In this document: piece after piece, positions 17,393-26,272 of the stretch
Position numbering within the stretch: position 1 is the stretch's first letter
Layout: each line of letters begins with the position of its first letter
Origin: Betaproteobacteria bacterium
Lineage (GTDB): Bacteria; Pseudomonadota; Gammaproteobacteria; Burkholderiales; Usitatibacteraceae
Length of the DNA stretch: 64,000 bases
Direction: 5' to 3'
Assembly (NCBI GenBank): GCA_016720925.1
Contig: JADKJR010000013.1
Coordinates: 62,001-126,000 of the forward strand
The notes under the pieces: generated by a model
What the model was told of the DNA's origin: nothing
Databases searched by the model: none
What the model saw: only the letters and a program-made list of their open reading frames with translations
Made by a program: the position numbers and the translations under genes

Positions 17393-18614
17393 GCATTGCC
17401 ACCACAGGGTCGAGCCGCGACGCGCGAACCGCCGGGGTTGCTGCGGCGAGCAATCCCGTAAACGTCGCAATGACTGCCGCCCAGACGAACAACATCGGAT
17501 CAATGTCGACTGTAAACATCGTTGTCCCGTCCGGATTTTTTGCCACGCTCTGCCACGCCGCCAGCAGCCCCGCACCCAGAGCGGAGCCGAGCAGCGAACC
17601 CAGGCAGCCCACGACCGCGCCCTGTATCAGGAAAACGCGCATGATCTGACCGCGCGACCCGCCCATCGCGCGCAGGATGCCGATATCCTTCTGTCGCTGG
17701 ACCACGGACACCACCAGCACGCTGGCGATGCCAGCGGCGACCGACAGACCGACAAACAGCCGGATCATCATGCTGGAGAAAGTCTGCGCTTTCATCCCGA
17801 GAAAAAACTGATTATTGGCGACGATCCATGAGATCGCCTGCAACCCGGTCTGGGCGGCGATGGACTGCGCGATGGTCTCTGCCGCATACGGATCAGCCAC
17901 CGTCATGTCGATACTGGAAACCCCACCGACCAGGTTGAGCAGGTTCTGGGCGGTGGCAAGCAACACGTACGCGTTGCGCAGGTTGGCGCCGCGGCTGCCA
18001 AGATCGAAGATGCCGACGATGTTGAGCGTGAGGTTTGCTCCATTGGCGGTGGCCACCCGCAGTTTGTCGCCCAGTTGCACGCCCATGTCCTCTGCAAACT
18101 GGACGCCGACAATAATGTCGCTGTTGGTCATGCGAAAAGTGCCGGCGACGATCTTCTCCGGCAGCGGCACTATGCGCGTGTACTGCTCGGGGTCAATGCC
18201 GATGACCGAAATTGATTGGGTGGCGTCGCCGCGCACCACAAACGCCGGGCCGGCGGCAGTTGGCGAGACCGCCACGATGTCTGACCGTTGCTGCATCTGG
18301 TCGCGCAATTTTTGCCACTGGTCCAGCGAACTCATGCGCTGTGAAGGTTTTTGAACGGTGGCAATCAGTGTTTCCCCAGGCCCGGCCGTGCGCTGCGGAG
18401 TGGCAATCTGTTTCGGCCGCTCCAGGGTGATGTGCGGCTGTGAGCTCAATACCCGTTTGAACATATTGGCCTGCATGCCTGCCAGCAGCGCCGACATGAA
18501 GACAATCACGCCGACACCAATAGCCACACCGGAAATAATGAACAGCGATTGCATGCGGCCCTCTCGCAGAAAGCGAAGCGCCGCAATCCACTCGAAGGGC
18601 AACAAAGCATTCAT
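17385..18614 (-). CDS. FtsX/MacB-like ABC permease
   Basis: This 409-residue inner-membrane protein has one N-terminal transmembrane segment (about 22-46), a large periplasmic domain (about 50-270), and three C-terminal segments (about 280-400) ending RASRLDPVVAMRG, the classic FtsX-domain ending. The family includes MacB, LolC/E and DevC. ATGA overlap with the adaptor gene and overlap with the ATPase gene show tight coupling. The substrate is unknown; candidates are lipoproteins, peptides, glycolipids or drugs. Confidence 0.88.
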   Translation of the reverse strand: MNALLPFEWIAALRFLREGRMQSLFIISGVAIGVGVIVFMSALLAGMQANMFKRVLSSQPHITLERPKQIATPQRTAGPGETLIATVQKPSQRMSSLDQWQKLRDQMQQRSDIVAVSPTAAGPAFVVRGDATQSISVIGIDPEQYTRIVPLPEKIVAGTFRMTNSDIIVGVQFAEDMGVQLGDKLRVATANGANLTLNIVGIFDLGSRGANLRNAYVLLATAQNLLNLVGGVSSIDMTVADPYAAETIAQSIAAQTGLQAISWIVANNQFFLGMKAQTFSSMMIRLFVGLSVAAGIASVLVVSVVQRQKDIGILRAMGGSRGQIMRVFLIQGAVVGCLGSLLGSALGAGLLAAWQSVAKNPDGTTMFTVDIDPMLFVWAAVIATFTGLLAAATPAVRASRLDPVVAMRG

Positions 18615-19882
18615 TTGGCCGCGGCTGGTGGAGATGAAGAAGGCATGTGAGATGGCACGGTAATCGGTCGCACGCGTGCGCCTTCGGTAATCGTGTTGCC
18701 AGTCGCCCGCAACACCAGATCGCCATCGACAAGCCCCTCAAGGATTTCAACTCGTTTGTCTCCTCGCACACCAAGCGTTATCCGCCGTTTCAGCGCGCGT
18801 CCGTCTGCAACCAGCATCACCCATGGCGCCACGCCGGCGGCATCACGAATCGCCTCCGGCGCCAGAGACAGTGCATTGGCAATTCGCGCGACTTCGATAT
18901 CGACCGACACCGTCATATCCTGCCGCAGGTAGTCCGGCGGCGCAGGCACGTTGAGTTTTACCGCCACCGAACCGCGCGTCGCATCGACACCGGGATTGAT
19001 GTAGACGAGTTCGACCGGAAAACGTTTGCCCGGATAGGCATCGGCCGAGCCAATTGCACGCTGCCCGAGCGACAGGTAACGCAGGTTCTTTTCGTCGATT
19101 TGTACGATCAGCTGTGTCGGTCCGGCCGGGGACAGTACCATTAGAACTTTGCCGGGCTGGACAACATCGCCTCGCTCAACATTGCGCGAAATAAGCGTTC
19201 CGCCGATAGGAGCCTTGATGAGCGTGTGACCGAGCTTCGCCTGCGCAGCGGCAAGCGTCGCGCGTGCCTGCTGCAGGTTTGTCTGGGCAATCGCGTAATC
19301 GGTGCCGGCAGGTCGATTCGACTTCACCTGAAGTTGCGCGGTTTCCACCTGGCTTTGTGCGACCTGCAAATTACGTTCTGCATCGTCGAGTTGCGATTTT
19401 CCGATGAAGCCTTTCCCCGCCAGGTCTTTGGTCCGCTCATATTGTTTCTGCGTATTGGCGAGCGTCGCCTTTGCCTGTGCGAGCGTCTGTTCGGCAATCG
19501 GCGTGGTCAGTTCGCGTATCTGCCGCAGGCGGGCGGCGGCCTGATTGACGGCGGCCTTCGCCTGATCAACCGCTGCGGCTTCGTCACTGTTTTCAAGCAG
19601 GATCAGCGATTGGCCGGCCCTCACCACTTGGCCTTCGGCCACCGGTACGCCAGTCACCTCACCGGTGATCTGGCTACCGATGTCGATCCGTGATGGGCTC
19701 TCCACGTGACCACTTGCAACCACCGTTTGAGTGAGTTCGCTGCGCAGTACCGGAAATGCCGGCAGGCTGGGACCCAGTATTTTCGGTATCAGCCAATAGC
19801 CTGCTGCTGCCAGCAACACTATCGCGCCAAGCGCCGGCCAGCGCCATTGGACAAGCTTCAACCGGAATTCATTGGAGTTCAT
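18611..19882 (-). CDS. HlyD/MacA-type periplasmic adaptor of the ABC exporter
   Basis: The product has 423 residues. An N-terminal anchor (about 13-33) precedes a lipoyl/barrel-sandwich hybrid half (VASGHVESPSRIDIGSQITGEV), a long alpha-helical coiled-coil hairpin (about 95-210, rich in Gln/Ala and containing AKATLANTQKQYERTKDLAGKG), the second lipoyl half (IKAPIGGTLISRNVERGDVV) and beta-barrel and membrane-proximal domains. AAGGAG precedes the start. It is the first gene of the exporter operon. No outer-membrane TolC homologue is encoded in the window, so one elsewhere would be needed. Confidence 0.9.
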   Translation of the reverse strand: MNSNEFRLKLVQWRWPALGAIVLLAAAGYWLIPKILGPSLPAFPVLRSELTQTVVASGHVESPSRIDIGSQITGEVTGVPVAEGQVVRAGQSLILLENSDEAAAVDQAKAAVNQAAARLRQIRELTTPIAEQTLAQAKATLANTQKQYERTKDLAGKGFIGKSQLDDAERNLQVAQSQVETAQLQVKSNRPAGTDYAIAQTNLQQARATLAAAQAKLGHTLIKAPIGGTLISRNVERGDVVQPGKVLMVLSPAGPTQLIVQIDEKNLRYLSLGQRAIGSADAYPGKRFPVELVYINPGVDATRGSVAVKLNVPAPPDYLRQDMTVSVDIEVARIANALSLAPEAIRDAAGVAPWVMLVADGRALKRRITLGVRGDKRVEILEGLVDGDLVLRATGNTITEGARVRPITVPSHMPSSSPPAAAK

Positions 19883-20201
19883 CGTGTACTACTCCTTCTT
19901 TGTCCGATGACCCATTCACGTTCCACTGGGACAATTCCGGAAAACTCGCGGAATGCGCAATCCGCCGATGTGCGGAAAGCGCATCAGCCAAAATTATTGG
20001 CCCCTGAATGAAATAGTACGGCCACGCGAAGTGGGCGAGTTTGATGCGCATCAAAATGACCGGCAATCGACCAAAACTTATCTTGTGCGCATCAGAACAG
20101 CAAACGCCAAATCAAACTTGCAATGATCGCGATTGCCGCGCGCCTACCAGCGGGCATGACGGATGCACAGACCGGACAGTTGCCGGGACTTGACGGACGG
20201 G
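19883..20201. other. Upstream region of the ABC exporter operon, no gene
   Basis: This 319-base gap lies between the leftward exporter operon and the end of the leftward cyclophilin gene. Open frames here are short and unsupported. It holds the FNR-type palindrome at 20041-20054 and should contain the exporter promoter. No strong terminator for the cyclophilin gene was recognised. Confidence 0.5.
20041..20054. promoter_or_regulatory. Perfect FNR/CRP-type binding site
   Basis: TTGATGCGCATCAA is an exact match to the FNR consensus TTGAT-N4-ATCAA and sits within a 16-base perfect palindrome. It lies about 160 bases upstream of the exporter adaptor start at 19882 and about 150 bases downstream of the end of the cyclophilin gene. 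Control of the exporter operon by an FNR/ANR-type oxygen-responsive regulator is inferred from this match alone. Confidence 0.6.
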
Positions 20202-21536
20202 CTAGAACGCCTGACGAACAATTGCCCGGCTTGAAGTCACGCCATTGAGCGTGTAATTCATGGTGCCGGCGCTCGCGCCGCTGAAGGCGAAGGTGATTGA
20301 ACCCACCGAGCTCGCCGCATTGGTGCCATTCCAAATGGCAGTAAGGGGTTCTCCTCCGGTCACCTGGTACAAGGCACCCGAGCAACCGGCGCCCGAGACC
20401 GGGCAATTCGGTACGACGTACCAGACCGGCTTGCCGGTCGCGTCGTAGACATACCAGGCGGCGAAGATGATGCCGTACTGCTGGGTCAGCGATATGCCCC
20501 AGCCGTCTTCGCCCGGATTCCACCACAGGTCGGTGTAGTCGATGGCCGGCGCGGTTGTGCCGGTTGCCAGCGGCTGCAAGGTGATGGACTTCGATCCGGC
20601 GACATTGTTGATGGTGAAATTGAAGTTACCCGCGGTGGCGCTGGCAAACGTCAATGTACCCGTTCCCACCTGCGCCACCGCCTTGCCTGCGGCGCTCCAT
20701 GCCACTGCGGGCGAGGTGCCTCCGGTCACCTGGTAGATGGCGCCGCTGCAAGTGCCGTTGGTGACCGGACAATTGGGAATCACGTACCAGGTAGGCTGGC
20801 CGGCGGCATCGTAGGTGTATAGGGCCGCGAAAATGATATTGCCATGCTGTGTGACACTCATCCCCCAGCCGGATTCGTTGGCGTTCCACCACAGGCCTTG
20901 GTAGCTATTGGGCACTGCCGTTGCGGTGCTGACAAAGACGAGATTCTTCTTTTCGATCGTGTTGTTTGTGACTGTGCCGACAATCGGCATGGAGTCGAAC
21001 GGGCTGCCGGCATTGGCAAGCGGCAGCAGTGCGATCGCATCGGCGACAGCCATGCTGCCAGGTGTCACCTGACCAAAAACGGTGAACCCGCCGTTCTGTG
21101 CATCGAGATTCGCGGCGTTATCGCCCAGATTGATGAACCATTGCGAAGTTGCGCTGTTTGGATCGCTGCCCAGCTTGGCCATCGCGATCGTTCCCCGCAC
21201 ATTGGATCGGCCGGCGCTGAACTCATTGGCGACTGGTGCGTTCTCCCGCACGCCGACAACCGTCGCGCTTGCGTCATCCCAGACAAATCCCCCGCCCTGG
21301 ATGACGAAACCGGGCACGCTGCGATGGATGATGGAGTTCCGGTATGCACCGCTGTTCACATACGTCAGGAAGTTCGCTACCGTGCGCGGGGCGGCGGTGT
21401 CATACAAAAGGATATCAATGGCGCCCAGCGACGTCTGCATTCTCACCGTCGTGGCTTCGCCGACGGCCGGCAAGGCAAGGATGAAGATCATTGCCAGAAT
21501 GCGAAAGGTTTTTCGTTTGAGCTGATTCAAAGACAT
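20202..21536 (-). CDS. Secreted cyclophilin-type peptidyl-prolyl isomerase with two C-terminal repeats
   Basis: The product has 444 residues from ATG 21536 (GAGGGAAAA upstream; the frame extends to 21596). The signal peptide ends near VGEA at 28. The cyclophilin domain (about 30-200) has the family core FHRS-like IIHRSVPGFVIQGGGF, GTIAMAK and SQWFINLGDN. Two copies of a beta-rich repeat of roughly 110 residues follow (about 212-325 and 335-443), each with LWWN(A/P)xExGWGxSxTQ, FAAxYxYDAxGxPxWYVxPNCPV and a Cys pair around GxCSGAxYQVTGG. That repeat is common in secreted betaproteobacterial proteins, and its function is not known. The combination suggests an extracytoplasmic foldase or envelope-attached protein. 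Confidence 0.85.
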   Translation of the reverse strand: MSLNQLKRKTFRILAMIFILALPAVGEATTVRMQTSLGAIDILLYDTAAPRTVANFLTYVNSGAYRNSIIHRSVPGFVIQGGGFVWDDASATVVGVRENAPVANEFSAGRSNVRGTIAMAKLGSDPNSATSQWFINLGDNAANLDAQNGGFTVFGQVTPGSMAVADAIALLPLANAGSPFDSMPIVGTVTNNTIEKKNLVFVSTATAVPNSYQGLWWNANESGWGMSVTQHGNIIFAALYTYDAAGQPTWYVIPNCPVTNGTCSGAIYQVTGGTSPAVAWSAAGKAVAQVGTGTLTFASATAGNFNFTINNVAGSKSITLQPLATGTTAPAIDYTDLWWNPGEDGWGISLTQQYGIIFAAWYVYDATGKPVWYVVPNCPVSGAGCSGALYQVTGGEPLTAIWNGTNAASSVGSITFAFSGASAGTMNYTLNGVTSSRAIVRQAF

Positions 21537-21723
21537 TTTTCCCTCGATAGATCTGCTTGCGTAAGGTCCGGCGATGCGGTATGCCGGGTGGCGCACATTG
21601 TATTACGGCAGCCGCACTGCGCGGCGGATTGATGGTCTGTTGGTCTACGAATGGCCGGTTCGCTCGATGGTAGTGACGAGGGTGGCAACGCCATTCGACC
21701 GCGAGTTGAAGACCCGCAGGTCT

Positions 21724-23034
21724 TCAGCGTGATGAAGCAGGCAGCGGAAAAGGTGCCGGAAATGGCGCCAGGGCAGGCGCGAGCGGGGCAGGCTTCGGCG
21801 AAAGCGCACCGGCTACATGTCCGAAATCAAATCCTGCCACAGCTTGCGCCGCCGCCGACCCCAACTTGCCATATAGCTCAAGAATGTTGGCCTTGTCGTT
21901 CGGGTAAACGCGGTTCGACAGAAATACGAAAAAAGTCTTTGAGAAAGGATCAATCCACAGGATGCAACCGGTGAATCCGGTATGCCCATAGCTGCCGATT
22001 GGAAACACGCTGCCGCGCGGTCGGGAGTAAGGCGAATCGATGTCCCAACCCGCGCTGCGGCGCCACTCGCTGCCCGATGGTGATTGCACACTGCTCATCA
22101 GGCGAACACTCTCACGACTCAGTACCCGCACGCCATCAAGTTCGCCTTCGTTCAGCATCATTCTGGCAAAGCGCGCGAGATCGGACGCCGTGGTGAATAC
22201 GCCGGCGGATCCGCCCACGCCACCCAAGAATCGCACAGTGGGATCGTGCACCACGCCTTGCAGGACCTGGCCATCATGCAAATCGCGATGCAACGACTGT
22301 GCGAGCGGGTCGGCCATTCGTTGCGTGGGTGCGATGCGCGCCGTGGCCATTCTTTCCAATGGCAAATAACCCGTGTCGCGCATGCGCAACGGACCATAAA
22401 GGCGTTTTGCGGCGAATTCGTTTAGCGGCAGGCCACTCACGCGCTGCACCAACATGCCCAGCAGGGTGAAATTAATGTCCGAATAGCGGAACAGGCTGCC
22501 GGGAGGATGCGTGACAGCCTGCGAACACGCCAGATTGAATGCGGCCATTTCGCCCCGCCATGACGGTATGGCCGGCAGACCCGCTGCGAGGCCCGAAGTA
22601 TGAGTCAGGAGGTGACGCACGCTGATGGCGTCCTTGCCGCCACGGGAACATTCTGGGAAATACTGGATAAGCGGCGTATCGAGCGCGACTTTTCCCTCCT
22701 CGATCAGCAGCATGATGGACGGAGCGGTTGCGATCACCTTGGTCAGCGACGCCGCGTCGAAAACGGTATTCAGGTTTGTCACGTTGGCATCGGCTTCAAA
22801 TGTTTGGCGGCCGAAGGCTTTCTGGTATGAGACGCCATTGCGTTCCAGCCAGAACACCGCACCGGGCATCTGGCGGCGGGCGATAAAGGATTCGACCGCA
22901 ATGTCGATCTCCGCATATCGGCTGGCATCCAGCGGGGAAGGCGAGGGCGTAGGCAAGTGAGTACATCCTGTCAGCAGGTTAATCGCAAACAGAACAGCGG
23001 TTGTGGCGCGCGTGCTGGCGCGCATTCCGGACAT
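21724..23034 (-). CDS. Lipoprotein serine hydrolase (beta-lactamase/DD-peptidase class C family)
   Basis: The product is about 436 residues. The start is uncertain between 23055, 23034 and 23025; all give a lipoprotein signal ending LLTGC, with the lipid cysteine about 20-30 residues in. The catalytic SxxK is SLTK in FDAASLTKVIAT, the YxN-like motif is YSDINFTLLG, and a GHTG triad replaces KTG near the end. These fit esterase, beta-lactamase or peptidase members of the family. The C-terminus is a low-complexity Pro/Ala/Phe tail. It lies upstream of the cyclophilin gene on the same strand. Confidence 0.85.
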   Translation of the reverse strand: MSGMRASTRATTAVLFAINLLTGCTHLPTPSPSPLDASRYAEIDIAVESFIARRQMPGAVFWLERNGVSYQKAFGRQTFEADANVTNLNTVFDAASLTKVIATAPSIMLLIEEGKVALDTPLIQYFPECSRGGKDAISVRHLLTHTSGLAAGLPAIPSWRGEMAAFNLACSQAVTHPPGSLFRYSDINFTLLGMLVQRVSGLPLNEFAAKRLYGPLRMRDTGYLPLERMATARIAPTQRMADPLAQSLHRDLHDGQVLQGVVHDPTVRFLGGVGGSAGVFTTASDLARFARMMLNEGELDGVRVLSRESVRLMSSVQSPSGSEWRRSAGWDIDSPYSRPRGSVFPIGSYGHTGFTGCILWIDPFSKTFFVFLSNRVYPNDKANILELYGKLGSAAAQAVAGFDFGHVAGALSPKPAPLAPALAPFPAPFPLPASSR

Positions 23035-23094
23035 TAAAGAAAAATGGGGAAACATCACCGGATAATAAGGCAAGCCACGCCCGAATACCGCCGA

Positions 23095-23685
23095 TCAGAA
23101 TCCGGATCCAGGTTGCTTCAGGAATTCGCTTTCCTCCGCAGTGCTCCTGCGTGACAACGCTTCATTGCGGTGGGGGAAACGTCCGAATCGGCGAATGATG
23201 ACAAGGTGTTTTTCAGCCCACACATGCAAGTCCCGGGTCTCGCGAAATCCGGACAGCTCTTTCATCAGCCGCAGGCAAAGTTCCTGGTCGGGCAAGTGTT
23301 CGCTGTGCTCAAACGGTAGATAGATAAACAATCGCTCGACCGGTCGCAGTGTGCGGTCATATTCCTTTGCCAGTGCGTAGCGGGCGGCCTTGCGGGCCAT
23401 CGCGTCAGCTTCAAAGGCGCGGCGTGTGCCGCGGAACATGTTGCGCGGGAATTGATCGAGCGTGACGATCAGGGCGAGACACGCGAGCGGTTGGTCTTTC
23501 CAGTGGGGAAACTCACCCGCCACCGCCTGCTCGTAGACGGCCAGAAAACGCGTACGAATTTCCTCGTCGAACGCGGCGTCTTTCTTGAACCATTGTTCGC
23601 GACTCTGACCGCGAATTCTGCCGTCACCAAACCAGAAAGTGAGAATATCCTGTGCAACGGCGTCCAGCGTGGGTGCGGTGATCAT
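23095..23685 (-). CDS. DUF924 family protein
   Basis: This 196-residue, mostly helical protein has the DUF924 hallmarks ILTFWFGD near the start, EQWFKKDAAFDEEI, LDQFPRNMFRGT, and RLFIYLPFEHSEHLPDQ. It has no signal peptide. The family's biochemical role is not established. It diverges from the VOC gene on its right with only 85 bases between starts. Confidence 0.85.
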   Translation of the reverse strand: MITAPTLDAVAQDILTFWFGDGRIRGQSREQWFKKDAAFDEEIRTRFLAVYEQAVAGEFPHWKDQPLACLALIVTLDQFPRNMFRGTRRAFEADAMARKAARYALAKEYDRTLRPVERLFIYLPFEHSEHLPDQELCLRLMKELSGFRETRDLHVWAEKHLVIIRRFGRFPHRNEALSRRSTAEESEFLKQPGSGF

Positions 23686-23770
23686 ACCGCCATCATAAGC
23701 GACCCGGCCCGCGCAGACGCGGAATTCCTGCTTTATGATGCGGGTTCACGCCAAAACACAAGGAGCAAAC

Positions 23771-24139
23771 ATGATCGGCTACGTGACACTGGGAACAAAC
23801 GACCTGGCGCGGGGTGCCAAGTTCTACGATGAGCTGCTGGCGGTCATTGGCGCCAAGCGTTTTATGGAATCAGACCGCTTCATTGCGTGGTCGGTCAGCC
23901 CGACCACGCCTAGCCTGGGCTTGATCAAGCCGTATGACGGAAAACCTGCCACGGTCGGTAATGGCGTGATGGTCGCGCTGGTGGTCGACAGCAAGGAAAA
24001 AGTCGACGCGCTTTACAAAAAGGCCATGGCCCTCGGCGCCAAGGATGAAGGCGCACCCGGTCCGCGTTTCGATGGATTCTATGCCGCGTATTTTCGCGAT
24101 CTGGATGGCAACAAGCTGAATTTCTTTTTTATGGGGTGA
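23771..24139 (+). CDS. VOC-superfamily (glyoxalase-like) protein
   Basis: This 122-residue single-chain VOC protein has paired beta-alpha-beta-beta-beta units: IGYVTLGTNDLARGAKFYDELL at the start and YAAYFRDLDGNKLNFFF at the end. Such proteins include glyoxalase I, bleomycin-resistance and dioxygenase relatives that bind a divalent metal. His is lacking at the usual first position (YVTLG), so a classical glyoxalase I is unlikely. ATG 23771 is chosen for AGGAGC just upstream; an in-frame extension to 23735 is not needed. Confidence 0.85.
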   Translation: MIGYVTLGTNDLARGAKFYDELLAVIGAKRFMESDRFIAWSVSPTTPSLGLIKPYDGKPATVGNGVMVALVVDSKEKVDALYKKAMALGAKDEGAPGPRFDGFYAAYFRDLDGNKLNFFFMG

Positions 24140-24150
24140 ACGCGGGGTTT

Positions 24151-24176
24151 CGAGGAGCAAACAGTTTTGCTCCTCG
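24151..24176 (+). terminator. Hairpin after the VOC gene
   Basis: CGAGGAGCAAA (24151-24161) pairs exactly with TTTGCTCCTCG (24166-24176) around a CAGT loop, 12 bases after the stop of the VOC gene. There is no U-run after the stem, so it is either a weak or Rho-assisted terminator or an mRNA-stabilising hairpin. Confidence 0.55.
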
Positions 24177-24297
24177 CCGCGTGAACCGGCAGCCCTCCGG
24201 GGTGCCGTGGGGCCTAGCAACACCGTGGTAACAAAAGACTTCTGAACGCCTGCACTTTCCTGTTCCCATCCTCAGCAAATTCTCAACACGCCTCGCC

Positions 24298-25236
24298 ATG
24301 CAAGATTCCTTCGATCCCTTCAAACCCAGTGCGAGCGGCTTCTACAATCCGGCTGTCGCAAAACTTTTCTTTGAATCCTCGGGGAAGAGTGAGGAATTTG
24401 CAGCCGGCACGACGCTATTTGTCGAAAACGAAAAATCCAGCCGCCAAGGGTTGTTCACCAAGCCAATCGGCCAGGCACTCGCGACCCCGATCGACGGCGC
24501 GCTGTTCGCGAAGCCAAACATTCATCGCATGTACTTCCTGACGGACGGCGAGGTCGCTCTTACCACCAATGGCAAACCGTTGGTGACGATCTGGCCGGGC
24601 GACATATTTGGCGAAATGGCCGTGATTAGTGAGATCCCCAGCCTGTCGGTTTCGAGCGCGCGCAGCGCAACGGCAACGGCAAGCACGGACTGCCGTGCGT
24701 GGTCGCTGGATGGCAAGGAAGCCGAAGCCGGCCTCGCGAAGACACCAGAATTCGCTCTGATGCTGATGAGCGTGATGTTCGAACGCCTGCGTTTCCTCGC
24801 CACGCGCCTGGCCGCGCGCAGCGATACCAGTGGACACCGCAGCAATCGCAGCGAGCCGGTATTCGATGGCGCGATGCTTTCACAACTCGAACAGAAGCTG
24901 GAACGGGCCACCGTGGTGCGGTTCAACCAGGGCGCCAAAATCATGATTGAAGGTCGGCCGGGCACCAGCATGTACGTCGTGCTTGAGGGCGATGTCGCCG
25001 TCGCTATTGGTATACGCATCGTCGAGAAGCTGTCGGCCGGCGGTGTATTTGGTGAGATGGCACTTGTCGATCAGTCACCTCGTGTCGCCACCGCTGTCGC
25101 GCGCACCGATTGTGCGCTGCTGTCGATCAACCGCGCCGCGTTGATCGCACTGGTGCGATCGGACCCAGCCATCGGCATGGCGATGATGCGCGCTGTGGCG
25201 GCGCGAATTCGATACATGAATTCACTTTTCGTCTGA
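24298..25236 (+). CDS. Protein with two cyclic-nucleotide-binding domains (paralogue 1)
   Basis: The product has 312 residues and no membrane or DNA-binding domain. CNB domain 1 (about 25-150) contains GDIFGEMAVI followed, after a longer-than-usual loop, by ARSATATA. CNB domain 2 (about 195-305) contains a canonical phosphate-binding cassette, GGVFGEMALVDQSPRVATA, with Glu and Arg in place. A conserved hinge, PEFALMLMSVMFERLRFLA, separates them. The end is RIRYMNSLFV. A close paralogue lies at 30899. The layout resembles regulatory subunits of eukaryotic-type cAMP kinases more than CRP. The ligand (cAMP, cGMP or none) and target are unknown. No RBS is evident. Confidence 0.82.
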   Translation: MQDSFDPFKPSASGFYNPAVAKLFFESSGKSEEFAAGTTLFVENEKSSRQGLFTKPIGQALATPIDGALFAKPNIHRMYFLTDGEVALTTNGKPLVTIWPGDIFGEMAVISEIPSLSVSSARSATATASTDCRAWSLDGKEAEAGLAKTPEFALMLMSVMFERLRFLATRLAARSDTSGHRSNRSEPVFDGAMLSQLEQKLERATVVRFNQGAKIMIEGRPGTSMYVVLEGDVAVAIGIRIVEKLSAGGVFGEMALVDQSPRVATAVARTDCALLSINRAALIALVRSDPAIGMAMMRAVAARIRYMNSLFV

Positions 25237-25326
25237 GTCCGCCAAGCTGCAAGTGCTTTCCGCAATCAATGCGGAACCGATCGACTGTAATATTCCGTGG
25301 CAATCACAATCAATCAGGGAGCTCAA

Positions 25327-26181
25327 ATGAAACGCGTACTTATTGCAGTATTTGCCCTCATCATATCCGGCGTCCATGCCCAAGACCTCACGGGCACGCT
25401 GAAGAAAATCAAGGAAAGCAACACCATCGCACTCGGCACCCGCGATACCTCCCTGCCATTTTCGTATCTCGACGACAAGCAGCAACCGATCGGCTACTCG
25501 ATTGACCTCTGCAACAAGATTGTTGACGCGATCAAGTCCGAACTGAATCTCCCCAATCTTCAGGTCAAGCTGATCCCGGTCATCTCGCAGACCCGTGTTC
25601 CGCTGGTGTCCAACGGCACCGTCGACCTTGAGTGCGGATCGACCACCAATACCTTGACGCGTCAGAAGCAGGTCGAGTTTTCGCACATCACGTTTGTCGG
25701 TGGCACGCGATTGCTGGTGAAAGCCAACTCCGGCATCAAGGAAGTGGAAGACCTGAAGGGAAAAACCATCTCGGTTTCGCAGGGCACCACCAACGAGCGC
25801 ATCATCAAATCCATCAGCGAGCAGAAGCAGCTTGGCATCAAGATCCTGAATGTGAAGGATCACGGCGAAGGATTCATCGCTCTCGAGACTGGACGCGTGC
25901 AGGCAAACGTGAGTGACGACATACAGCTACTGGCGCTGGCGGCGAATGCGAAGCGTCCGCAGGATTTCGCCGTGGTCGGCCGCCAGCTATCGTATGAGCC
26001 TTTCGGCCTCATGTTCCGCCGCGGCGATGCGGATTTCAAATTGATGGTGAACAAAACGCTATCCGGCTTGTTCCGTTCCGGCGAAATCGAAAAAATCTAC
26101 AACAAGTGGTTTACGCCTTTGGGTGCGCCAATCAGCGAGACGCTGCGTACTGCGTTTGCGATACAGGCGCTGCCGGAATAA
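25327..26181 (+). CDS. Amino-acid ABC transporter periplasmic binding protein (glutamate/aspartate type)
   Basis: The product has 284 residues with a signal peptide (MKRVLIAVFALIISGVHA). It is an SBP family 3 protein: TIALGTRDTSLPFSYLD, GYSIDLCNKIVDAI, VDLECGSTTNT, LKGKTISVSQGTTNERII and the C-terminal IYNKWFTPLG all resemble GltI. ATG 25327 has GGGAG upstream; the frame start at 25297 is not used. No permease or ATPase genes are next to it, so either the membrane parts are elsewhere or it has a solitary sensory role. Confidence 0.88.
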   Translation: MKRVLIAVFALIISGVHAQDLTGTLKKIKESNTIALGTRDTSLPFSYLDDKQQPIGYSIDLCNKIVDAIKSELNLPNLQVKLIPVISQTRVPLVSNGTVDLECGSTTNTLTRQKQVEFSHITFVGGTRLLVKANSGIKEVEDLKGKTISVSQGTTNERIIKSISEQKQLGIKILNVKDHGEGFIALETGRVQANVSDDIQLLALAANAKRPQDFAVVGRQLSYEPFGLMFRRGDADFKLMVNKTLSGLFRSGEIEKIYNKWFTPLGAPISETLRTAFAIQALPE

Positions 26182-26196
26182 CCGCATAGAAAGGCG

Positions 26197-26262
26197 AAAC
26201 CCAAGCGCTGGCGCGCCTTCTGGCGGCAAAATGCCGTGAACACCGCGCCAGTGCTTGAGTTT
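26197..26262. repeat. REP-like inverted repeat, copy C; likely bidirectional terminator
   Basis: Arms AAACCCAAGCGCTGGCGCG (26197-26215) and CGCGCCAGTGCTTGAGTTT (26244-26262) are complementary with two mismatches and enclose a small inner stem CGGCAAAATGCCG. It fills the gap between convergent genes (stops at 26181 and 26273). It shares the CTGGCGCGG core with the other copies in the window. Confidence 0.65.
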
Positions 26263-26272
26263 GCATCTGCGA

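Noticed and set aside
17393..17575. N-terminal extension of the ABC ATPase
   Set aside because: It lies inside the permease gene and encodes Arg/Cys-rich sequence unlike any ATPase; GTG 17392 fits the family length.
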